A DNA stretch of 64,000 bases, taken from contig NZ_JAMZEA010000008.1 of the NCBI RefSeq assembly GCF_024172125.1, forward strand, positions 186,001 to 250,000. Direction: 5' to 3'. The position numbers were made by a program, and so were the translations under genes. Under the pieces are notes generated by a model, which had not been told where the DNA came from, searched no databases, and was given only the letters and a program-made list of their open reading frames with translations. This document shows, piece after piece, positions 17,481 to 24,518 of this stretch (the stretch's first letter is position 1; the number at the start of each line of letters is the position of its first letter). This DNA is from Actinomadura rupiterrae (GTDB taxonomy: Bacteria > Actinomycetota > Actinomycetes > Streptosporangiales > Streptosporangiaceae).

Positions 17481-18710
17481 ATGACGCACCCGCTGGGCAG
17501 CCGGGACTTCCGGCTGCTGTTCACCGCCCGCGCGCTGTCCCTGACCGGCGACGCCGCGATCCCCGCCGCGCTGGCGCTCGCCGTCCTGCGAATCTCCGAG
17601 TCCGGCTCGGCGCTCGGGATCGTGCTGGCGTCCGCGCTGCTCCCCCGGCTCGTGGCGCTGCCGCTCGGCGGCGTCCTCGCCGACCGCAGGGGCGCGCGGC
17701 CGATCGCGATCGGCACGGACGCGCTCGCCTTCGCCGCCCAGCTCTGCACGGCCCTGCTGCTGCTCGGCGGGCATCCGGCGCTGTGGCAGCTCGCCGCCAT
17801 GCAGGCGGTCGGCGGCGCCGCGTCCGGGCTGGCGCTGCCGACGCTGTCCCCGATGGTCGTCGGGACCGTCCCGGTCGAGGCGCTACCTCGCGCGAACGCC
17901 CTGCTCGGGACGGTCGCGGGCGCGACCCGCTTGCTCGGTCCGGCCGTCGCGGGGACGTTCGTGCTCACCGTCGGCCCCGGCTGGACGTTCATGCTCGACG
18001 CCGCGTCCTTCGGAGCGAGCGCCATCCTGATCTCGTGCGCGCGCGTCCGGCGAAGGCAGGTCACCACGCATTCCTTGCGCGCCGACCTCAAGCAGGGGTG
18101 GACGGAGGTCCGCTCACGCGACTGGTACTGGACGAGCCTCATCGCACACGCGATGTGGAACGGCGCCCAGAGCGCCATGCTCACCCTCGCGCCCCTCATC
18201 GCTGTAGAACGCCTCGGCGGCGAGACCGTATGGATCATCACTACTGAAGCCGGTGCGGTCGGGCTCGTCATCGGGTCCCTGATGGCGGGACGCTTCCGAC
18301 CACGCCGTCCGGTGGCGGTCGCCAACGTCGGCCTAGCCGCCTACGCGATACCGCTCGTCGCGCTGGCCTTCTATGCGCCGGCCCCGGTCTTTATCCCCTG
18401 CTACTGCCTGGCCTTGGCAGGACTCGGCTTCCTCAACCCGACCTGGGAAACCACCGTGCAGGCCGTCATCCCTACAGAATCGCTCGCCCGGGTCAGCTCC
18501 TACGACTGGCTACTGTCACTGGCCGCCGCGCCGCTCGGCTACTCCCTCGCGCCATGGGCCGCGTCCATCTGGGGACCACGAGCCCCGCTGCTGGTCGCAG
18601 CCGTCATCGTCGCCACGGCCTGCCTAGGCACCTTGGCCGCCCCCGGCGTCCGCCGCCTCACCCTAGAAGCCCCGACGTCCACCCCGACCAAAGAGCACCA
18701 GCCCGTCTAA
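17481..18710 (+). CDS. MFS transporter
   Basis: 409 residues with about 12 hydrophobic segments. The loop 2-3 signature GGVLADRRGARPIAI is the MFS motif A region. The closest architecture is the MFS_3/enterobactin-exporter (EntS)-like group. It probably exports a small molecule; substrate unknown. Coding starts at the ATG at 17481 with no ribosome binding site, consistent with a leaderless mRNA. From about 18060 to the end codon use is visibly less G/C-biased at third positions than in the first half. Likely regulated by the divergent MarR. Confidence 0.88.
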   Translation: MTHPLGSRDFRLLFTARALSLTGDAAIPAALALAVLRISESGSALGIVLASALLPRLVALPLGGVLADRRGARPIAIGTDALAFAAQLCTALLLLGGHPALWQLAAMQAVGGAASGLALPTLSPMVVGTVPVEALPRANALLGTVAGATRLLGPAVAGTFVLTVGPGWTFMLDAASFGASAILISCARVRRRQVTTHSLRADLKQGWTEVRSRDWYWTSLIAHAMWNGAQSAMLTLAPLIAVERLGGETVWIITTEAGAVGLVIGSLMAGRFRPRRPVAVANVGLAAYAIPLVALAFYAPAPVFIPCYCLALAGLGFLNPTWETTVQAVIPTESLARVSSYDWLLSLAAAPLGYSLAPWAASIWGPRAPLLVAAVIVATACLGTLAAPGVRRLTLEAPTSTPTKEHQPV

Positions 18711-19079
18711 CCCCCGCGCACACGCGAAGGCCCGGAGCCCCCGCCCGCGCACGCGAAGGCCCGGCATCCCCGCCCGCGCACGAGAGGGCGCGGCGTCCCC
18801 GCGCGCACCTGAAGGCGCGGCGTCCCCGCGCGCGCACGAGAAGGCCCGGCGTCCCGCGCGCGAGAGAAGGCGCGGCGTCCCCGCGCGCACATGAAGGCTC
18901 GGCTTCCCGCGCGTGCAAGAGGGCGTGGCGTCCCGCGTACACGAGAGAGCGCAGCGTCCCGCGCACACGAGAGAGCGCAGCGTCCCGCGCACACGAGAGA
19001 GCGCAGCGTCCCGCGTGCGGGAGGAGGCGCGGCGTCCCCGGCGGCGCTGGATGGAGTGCCGGGGACGCCGCTGGTCGGG
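18711..19079. repeat. Convergent low-complexity spacer with 26-bp tandem repeat
   Basis: Words such as gaaggcgcggcgtccccgcgcgc run throughout. From about 18940 to 19018 there is a near-perfect tandem repeat of 26 bp (acacgagagagcgcagcgtc followed by ccgcgc), three copies. It separates the convergent MFS and SPFH genes. No gene or clear terminator. Confidence 0.65.
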
Positions 19080-20129
19080 TCACTCGCGCGATGGCGAACC
19101 GTCAGCGCCCTCCTCGGGCTTGGCGGCTCCCGCGATGCCGCGCGGGCGCTCCGGACGCGTCAGCTCCGGGGCGTCCTCCTCGTCGCGGCGCTGCGGCTCG
19201 TCCAGGCCCAGGACGGGCGGGACGTCCTCCACCGACCCCATCGGCGGGGCCTCCTCAGTGGCCTTGGCGAGGTCCTGCTCGGCCTTGGCCAGCCGCTCGC
19301 TCAGGTTCGTCCTGGGCTGGGCGTCGCCGGCCTGCGCGGAGAGCGAGCCGCCCGCCGCGCGCTCGAAGAAGCGCAGGATCTCGACCGGGAGCGGCATGAC
19401 GAGCGTGCTGTTCTTCTCGGCCGAGACCTCCACGACGGTCTGCAGCAGCCGCAGCTGGAGCGCCGCCGGGTCCTGCGACATGATCTCGGCGGCCGCGGCG
19501 AGCCGCTTGGACGCCTGGAACTCGCCGTCCGCGGTGATGATCCGGGCGCGCCGCTCGCGCTCGGCCTCGGCCTGCCGGGCCATCGAGCGCTTCATGCCCT
19601 CGGGCAGCGAGACGTCCTTGATCTCGACGCGCTCGATGAGGATGCCCCAGGGGTCCTGGGTGATGTTGTCGATGATGCCGCGCAGCCGGGCGTTGATCTT
19701 CTCCCGCTCGCCCAGCAGCTCCTGCATGTCGGACTGGCCGATGATCGACCGGAGCGAGGTCTGCGCGACGGTGGACACCGCGTAGCCGTAGTTCTGCACG
19801 TTCACGATCGCCTTCACCGGGTCGACGACCCGGAAGTAGACGACCGCGTCCACCCGGACGCTGACGTTGTCCTGGGTGATGCCCTCCTGTGCGGGCACGC
19901 CCATGGTCACCGTCTGCTGGTTGACCTTCTGCATCCGCTCGACGATCGGCAGGATGAAGGTCAGGCCCGGCCGGCGCACGGCGCCCGGGCGGAGCTGGCC
20001 GCCGCGCTGCACCTGGCCGAACCGGAACACGATGCCGTGCTCGAACTGCTGGACGATGCGGACCGACGACGCCAGCCCGATCAGCGCGAGCACACCGATC
20101 ACTATGACGAGGAAGAGGGCCACCGCCAT
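19080..20129 (-). CDS. SPFH/Band 7 (stomatin-like) membrane protein
   Basis: 349 residues: one N-terminal transmembrane helix (VALFLVIVIGVLALIGLA), then the SPFH domain (VRIVQQFEHGIVFRFGQVQR, GLTFILPIVERMQKVNQQTVTM, VSVRVDAVVYFRVVDPVKAIVNVQNY, WGILIERVEIKDVSLPEGMKRSM), a helical AEAERERRARIITADGEFQASKRL segment and a charged Pro/Glu-rich tail of ~75 residues. Stomatin-like proteins scaffold membrane microdomains and oligomerise. The ATG at 20129 has AAAGGTGG upstream. No NfeD partner is adjacent. It is divergent from the ArsA operon across 245 bp. Confidence 0.9.
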   Translation of the reverse strand: MAVALFLVIVIGVLALIGLASSVRIVQQFEHGIVFRFGQVQRGGQLRPGAVRRPGLTFILPIVERMQKVNQQTVTMGVPAQEGITQDNVSVRVDAVVYFRVVDPVKAIVNVQNYGYAVSTVAQTSLRSIIGQSDMQELLGEREKINARLRGIIDNITQDPWGILIERVEIKDVSLPEGMKRSMARQAEAERERRARIITADGEFQASKRLAAAAEIMSQDPAALQLRLLQTVVEVSAEKNSTLVMPLPVEILRFFERAAGGSLSAQAGDAQPRTNLSERLAKAEQDLAKATEEAPPMGSVEDVPPVLGLDEPQRRDEEDAPELTRPERPRGIAGAAKPEEGADGSPSRE

Positions 20130-20374
20130 GGCGGGCCACCTTTCAGCCGAACTGCCCCTGGATCCGAGGCCCGGATCCGGGCGGACCGGCCGTCCGGCCT
20201 GGCCGCCGCCGCCCGGCCGTCCGACCGGACGGGGCGGACCGGCGCCCGGTTCGCGTTTCCCAGCTAACCGCGTGGGCACGTCCGAAACAACGGTCCACAC
20301 CTCGGCGGGGCATCGTGTCAGGGATCACTTATATAGCTGGAGCCGGGCTCTGAAGTCCTCGCCGGGCGAACGAT

Positions 20375-21382
20375 ATGGTCGATCGGGTGAGCGCGAGAGA
20401 CACCGACTGGGACGGCGTACGCCTCCACGTGGTCACGGGCAAGGGCGGCACCGGCAAGACCACCGTGGCCGCCGCACTCGCCCTGGCACTGGCGGCCGGA
20501 GGACGCAGGGTACTGCTGGTCGAGGTCGAGGGGCGGCAGGGTATCGCGCAGCTCTTCGACGTCCCGCCCCTGCCCTACGGGGAGCGGCGGGTCGCGGTCG
20601 CCCCGGGCGGCGGCGAGGTGCACGCGCTCGCCGTGGACACCGAGGAGGCGCTCATCGAGTACCTCGAGATGTTCTACAACCTCAAGCGCGCCGGTAAGGC
20701 CATGACGAAGCTCGGCATCGTCGACTTCGTCACCACGATCGCGCCCGGGCTGCGCGACGTGATCCTCACCGGGAAGACCTCCGAGTCCGTCCGGCGCAAG
20801 AACAAGGACGGCTCGTTCATCTACGACGCGGTCGTCATGGACGCGCCGCCGACCGGCCGCATCACCAAGTTCCTGAACGTGAACGAGGAGGTGTCCGGGC
20901 TGGCCAAGGTCGGCCCGATCCGCAACCACGCCGACACCGTGATGAAGGTCGTGCGCAGCCCGGAGACGGCCGTCCACTTCGTCACGCTGCTGGAGGAGAT
21001 GCCCGTCCAGGAGACCATGGACGGCATCCACGACCTGCGCGAGGCGGGCCTCCCGGTCGGCGGCGTGATCGTGAACATGGAGCACAAGCCCGTCCTGCCC
21101 GCGGACGCGCTCGCCGCCGCGGCGGCGGGCGGGCTGGACGCCGAGGAGATCGTCCGGGGCGTGAAGTCCGCCGGGCTGGAGCAGGACGCCGAGCGGATCG
21201 CCGCCGTCCTCGCCGCGGAGGCGGGCGAGCACGCCCGCCGCACCGCGCTCCAGGCCCGCGAGAAGGAGCGCCTGGAGGACCTCGACCTGCCCCGCTACAC
21301 CCTCCCGATGCTCCCGGACGGCATGGACCTCGCCGGCCTCTACGACCTGGCCGAGGCCCTGCGCGCCCAGGGCGCCGCATGA
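20375..21382 (+). CDS. ArsA/GET3-family ATPase, first subunit
   Basis: 335 residues. Deviant Walker A GKGGTGKTT (residues 22-30), then EVEGRQGIAQLFDVPPLPY, DAVVMDAPPTGRITKFL (switch region, Asp and Pro) and a C-terminal LPRYTLPMLPDGMDLAGLYDLAEAL. It is the counterpart of Rv3679, which with Rv3680 forms a hetero-oligomeric GET3-like ATPase pair in mycobacteria; tail-anchored protein delivery is proven only for the eukaryotic relatives. A TATATA at 20330-20335 may be its -10. The stop overlaps an ATG (ATGA at 21379-21382), the first of a chain of overlaps leading to the second subunit. Confidence 0.92.
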   Translation: MVDRVSARDTDWDGVRLHVVTGKGGTGKTTVAAALALALAAGGRRVLLVEVEGRQGIAQLFDVPPLPYGERRVAVAPGGGEVHALAVDTEEALIEYLEMFYNLKRAGKAMTKLGIVDFVTTIAPGLRDVILTGKTSESVRRKNKDGSFIYDAVVMDAPPTGRITKFLNVNEEVSGLAKVGPIRNHADTVMKVVRSPETAVHFVTLLEEMPVQETMDGIHDLREAGLPVGGVIVNMEHKPVLPADALAAAAAGGLDAEEIVRGVKSAGLEQDAERIAAVLAAEAGEHARRTALQAREKERLEDLDLPRYTLPMLPDGMDLAGLYDLAEALRAQGAA

Positions 21383-21638
21383 CCCGCCCCCAGGCCCCGG
21401 CATGACCCCGCGCCGCCCCACGAGCCCACGCCCGAGCCGCCCCACAACCCCACGCCCAGGACGCGGCACGGCCCCGCGCCGCTCCATGACCCCGAGCCCG
21501 CGCCGCTCCATGACCCCGAGCCTGAACCGCGGCACGACCACGCACGCGAGCCGCGGCACGACCCCACGCGAGGAGGGCGGCGGGCGCGGGGACGGCCGCG
21601 CGCGCCGCACGACCACTGGTTCCACGGAGACCGCCTGA
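21379..21638 (+). other. Relay of two overlapping ORFs linking the ArsA genes
   Basis: An 8-codon ORF (MTRPQAPA, 21379-21405) overlaps the first ArsA stop by ATGA. Its own stop overlaps, again by ATGA, a 78-codon ORF (21402-21638) rich in Thr, Pro and Arg (MTPRRPTSPRPS and MTPSPRRS units). That ORF ends TGATG on the second ArsA start. The DNA is a degenerate repeat of a ~23-bp unit containing catgaccccg. There is no ribosome binding site of note between the ArsA genes. I infer that coupling is passed along the chain; whether the 78-residue product is stable or useful is unknown. Confidence 0.5.
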
Positions 21639-22813
21639 TGAGCCCGACCGGCAAGACCCCGCCCGCCCTGGACGTCGACGAGCTGCTGGACGACCCGCGC
21701 ACCAAGATCATCGTCTGCTGCGGCTCCGGCGGGGTCGGCAAGACCACCACGGCCGCCGCGCTCGGCGTCCGGGCCGCCCGGCGCGGCCGCGACGTGGTCG
21801 TCCTCACCGTCGACCCGGCGCGCCGGCTCGCGCAGTCGATGGGCCTGTCGGAGCTGGACAACAGCCCGCGCCGGATCGAGGTCGGCGGCGACGGCGAGCT
21901 GCACGCGATGATGCTCGACATGAAGCGGACCTTCGACGAGATCGTCGAGGCGCACGCCGATCCGGACCGGGCCCGGCAGATCCTCGCCAACCCCTTCTAC
22001 CAGTCGCTCTCCTCGTCGCTGTCCGGGACGCAGGAGTACATGGCGATGGAGAAGCTCGGCCAGCTGCACCGCTCCGGCGCCTGGGACCTGATCATCGTGG
22101 ACACCCCGCCGTCCCGGAACGCCCTCGACTTCCTGGACGCGCCCGAGCGGATGGGCCGCTTCCTGGACGGCCGGTTCATGAAGATCCTCGCCGCGCCGGC
22201 CAAGACCGGCGGCCGGTTCGGGGTGAAGGTGATCAGCGCCGGGTTCGGCATGTTCACCGGCGTGCTCAACAAGGTGCTCGGCGTCCAGCTGCTCCGCGAC
22301 GTGCAGACGTTCGTCGCCGCGTTCGACACGATGTTCGGCGGGTTCCGCGAGCGCGCCGAGAAGACCTTCAAGCTGCTCCAGACCCCCGGCACCGCGTTCC
22401 TGGTGGTCGCCGCGCCGGAGCCGGACGCGCTGCGCGAGGCGTCCTACTTCGTGGAGCGCCTGGCCGAGGAGCGGATGCCGCTCGCCGGACTGGTCGTGAA
22501 CCGCGTCCATGAGGCGGACGACCTGCTGTCGGCCGCGCGCGCCCAGGCCGCCGCCGAGACCCTGGAGGAGCGCGCCGAGCACCCGCTCACCGCCGCCCTG
22601 CTGCGCCTGCACACCGACCGCGTCCAGCTGGCGGCCCGCGAGGACCGGCTGCGCGAGCACTTCTCGTCCACGCACCCGACCGTCCCCGTCGTCGCCGTCC
22701 CGGCCCAGGCCGAGGACGTCCACGACCTGGACGGCCTCCGCCGCGTCGGCGCCGACCTCGCAGGCGAGCCCCGCCCCGAGGAGGACCCCACCCCCGCGAC
22801 CGCCACCGGCTGA
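21638..22813 (+). CDS. ArsA/GET3-family ATPase, second subunit
   Basis: 391 residues. P-loop CCGSGGVGKTTTAAALG (residues 29-37 as the core), LTVDPARRLAQSMGL, LDMKRTFDEIV, WDLIIVDTPPSRNALDFLDAPERM (switch) and a C-terminal FFLVVAAPEPDALREASYFVERLA-like segment (FLVVAAPEPDALREA). It matches Rv3680 by order and length. Together with the first subunit it should form the two-protein ATPase whose loss in mycobacteria affects nitric oxide and redox sensitivity, a phenotype I recall for that organism and only infer here. It starts by TGATG overlap with the relay ORF. Confidence 0.92.
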   Translation: MSPTGKTPPALDVDELLDDPRTKIIVCCGSGGVGKTTTAAALGVRAARRGRDVVVLTVDPARRLAQSMGLSELDNSPRRIEVGGDGELHAMMLDMKRTFDEIVEAHADPDRARQILANPFYQSLSSSLSGTQEYMAMEKLGQLHRSGAWDLIIVDTPPSRNALDFLDAPERMGRFLDGRFMKILAAPAKTGGRFGVKVISAGFGMFTGVLNKVLGVQLLRDVQTFVAAFDTMFGGFRERAEKTFKLLQTPGTAFLVVAAPEPDALREASYFVERLAEERMPLAGLVVNRVHEADDLLSAARAQAAAETLEERAEHPLTAALLRLHTDRVQLAAREDRLREHFSSTHPTVPVVAVPAQAEDVHDLDGLRRVGADLAGEPRPEEDPTPATATG

Positions 22814-23001
22814 CCCTGCGTTGCGCGGCTTCGGCCAGACGAGGCGGAACGACCAGCCGCACCCTCGACCCGCGAAAGCCGCAACCACGGCACCACCTCC
22901 CCTGTGACCTGGCGAGGTCGGCCATCTGCGGCTTCGGCAGGACGGTGTGCGACGACCGGCCGCGCTCTCCCAGCTCAGCGGGAGTCGCCGTGCGGCCTCG
23001 C

Positions 23002-23133
23002 CTGCAGGGGCGGCCCGTGATCCGGGAGGCGGCCCTGCAGGGGCGGCCCGTGATCCGGGAGGCGGCCCTGCAGGGGCGGCCCGTGATCCGGGAGGCGGCC
23101 CTGCAGGGGCGGCCTGTGATCTGAGAGGGCGGC
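23002..23133. repeat. 33-bp tandem repeat, 4 copies
   Basis: Copies begin at 23002, 23035 and 23068 and are identical; a fourth at 23101 has several substitutions. Each unit starts ctgcaggggcggcccgtgat. The length is exactly three helical turns and eleven codons. On the plus strand it encodes a Gly/Ala/Pro string without a start. Confidence 0.9.
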
Positions 23134-23392
23134 ATTGCGCGGCTTCGGGTGAGTGGGCGCAATGATCTGGTGCGGCTTGCCGATCTGGTGAGAGTTCTGG
23201 CCGTCGCGCGTGCTCGGTAGAGGGCGCGACTATCGCATGCGGTTGCTCTGCGGGCCGCTGCGAGTTGTGACTACTGAGCGGAACTGCGGGGCCGCGCGCG
23301 AGGGTGCGAGTAGTGCGTCCTGAGCTGGGGATTTATTCGTTTGTACGGAGAAAGTCGGGGCGCTCCGTAATCGTCGGGGAAGCTGGTGATTA

Positions 23393-23439
23393 ACGGCGAA
23401 TGCCCGGCGGGTGAATGGCCCCCGCCGGGCATTCGCCGT
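23393..23439. terminator. 19-bp perfect hairpin (bidirectional terminator?)
   Basis: The arms ACGGCGAATGCCCGGCGGG and its exact complement are separated by nine bases. There is no T tract. It lies between convergent transcription units but 580 bp from the arsA stop, so a structured small RNA or a protein-bound cruciform are alternatives. Confidence 0.6.
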
Positions 23440-23590
23440 CCCATGACCGCGATGCGCGTCTGATCAGCGGTGCCCGGACCCCGTGGCGGCCAAACCGCAA
23501 GATCGTGGCCACATCCGGCCACCACGCGTTAGAGCAGGTCCGAAAATCCGGGTTCTGGACGTCCGAAACGTGCCTGACCAGGGACGACAG

Positions 23591-23632
23591 CGGCCGTGGA
23601 CCCGTCTCGGGGACGATTCGGGTCCACGGCCG
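23591..23632. terminator. 14-bp perfect hairpin downstream of whiB4
   Basis: CGGCCGTGGACCCG and its complement flank a 14-base loop. It lies 235 bp after the whiB4 stop in the direction of its transcription. Probably a terminator; no T tract. Confidence 0.6.
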
Positions 23633-23866
23633 TAAGGCATGTCTCACCGCCGGAACGGCGTCGTGCTCGTGCTGCACCGGCCCGGCATCGCGCTCAGGCG
23701 TTGCCGTGCCGGTGTCGTCGTGCTGTCGTGGCGTCGTGGTCGCGTTCGCCGTGCCCGCTGCTGGAAGCCCCGCGCGCCCCGGCCTGCCGAAGCCGGCCGC
23801 CCCTCCCACGAGGGCGCGCGAGCCCGGGACGGACACCCCCTCCCGAACGCGAGGACGCCGGGGGTC

Positions 23867-24178
23867 TCAGCTCGCGACGAGTTCGCTCTCGTCGCCGTCC
23901 ACCGACCGCTCGTACTCCTCCTTGGCGGTCTCCAGCAGGTCGCGCCATGAGAGCACGTCCGGCCGCCGCCGCAGCAGCGCGCGCCTTTCCCGCTCGGTCA
24001 TGCCGCCCCAGACGCCGAACTCGATCCTGTTGTCGAGGGCGTCGGCGAGGCACTCGGTCCGCACCGGGCAGCCGCGGCAGATGAGCTTGGCCCGATTCTG
24101 CGCCGCACCCTGCACGAACAGGGCGTCCGGATCCGCGTTACGGCAGGCGGCGCGGGCGGTCCAATCCGTGATCCACAT
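23867..24178 (-). CDS. whiB4: WhiB-family iron-sulfur regulator (WhiB4 position)
   Basis: 103 residues. Four cysteines for a 4Fe-4S cluster at 12, 34, 37 and 43 (C-x21-C-x2-C-x5-C), then the GVWGGMTERERR turn and a basic stretch ALLRRRPDVL, all diagnostic for WhiB proteins. Its place between the ArsA pair and ponA2 is that of M. tuberculosis whiB4 (Rv3681c), a redox-sensitive DNA-binding protein controlling oxidative-stress responses. GGGGAG precedes the ATG. It is divergent from ponA2 with 340 bp between the starts. Confidence 0.93.
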   Translation of the reverse strand: MWITDWTARAACRNADPDALFVQGAAQNRAKLICRGCPVRTECLADALDNRIEFGVWGGMTERERRALLRRRPDVLSWRDLLETAKEEYERSVDGDESELVAS

Positions 24179-24518
24179 CTTGGCCCCACTCCCCTAGGGT
24201 CTGTGTCGATTTGCGCTCTATGGCCAGACGGGCGCGGACGTCAGGCCGCCAAACGAAAGCCGTGGGGAAGAACTTACGGAAGCGAGGGACGATTCAACAG
24301 TCCCCGATGGGCCCATTCTCGATATAGCCCACCGGGGCCATACCGCCGGAACGGACTAGTTACCTGTACTTGACGCGTGAGCTAGGCCGACGGTTGTCGT
24401 TCACATGGCACGGGGCTACGGGAACGAGGCGGTGGGGAGGACTATGTTCGGGCCAAATCCCGGCGGCGAGGGGTGACCTGTCCCGAATGCACTGGTCGTC
24501 CCGCGTACTCTTGTCCCC
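24179..24518. promoter_or_regulatory. Divergent whiB4/ponA2 promoter region, leaderless ponA2
   Basis: On the ponA2 side, TACTCT at 24506-24511 is followed by seven bases and the GTG start at 24519, so the transcript should start at or next to the start codon. No good -35 box is visible. The whiB4 side starts in the 24190-24230 zone. The gap has relatively A/T-rich patches (24240-24370) unlike the repeat spacers. No riboswitch-like structure recognised. Confidence 0.5.

Larger units (their letters stand above)
22814..23866. other. 1.05-kb convergent spacer between arsA pair and whiB4
   Basis: No gene that I can support. It contains a 33-bp tandem repeat (23002-23133), two long perfect hairpins (23393-23439 and 23591-23632) and a C/G-rich stretch to the end of whiB4. 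A minus-strand open frame at 23390-23836 (148 codons) covers the hairpins and has no recognisable family. It is listed here only so that it is not overlooked. Confidence 0.6.

Noticed and set aside
23002..23133. CRISPR array
   Set aside because: The 33-bp units are directly adjacent with no spacers between them and there are no cas genes.
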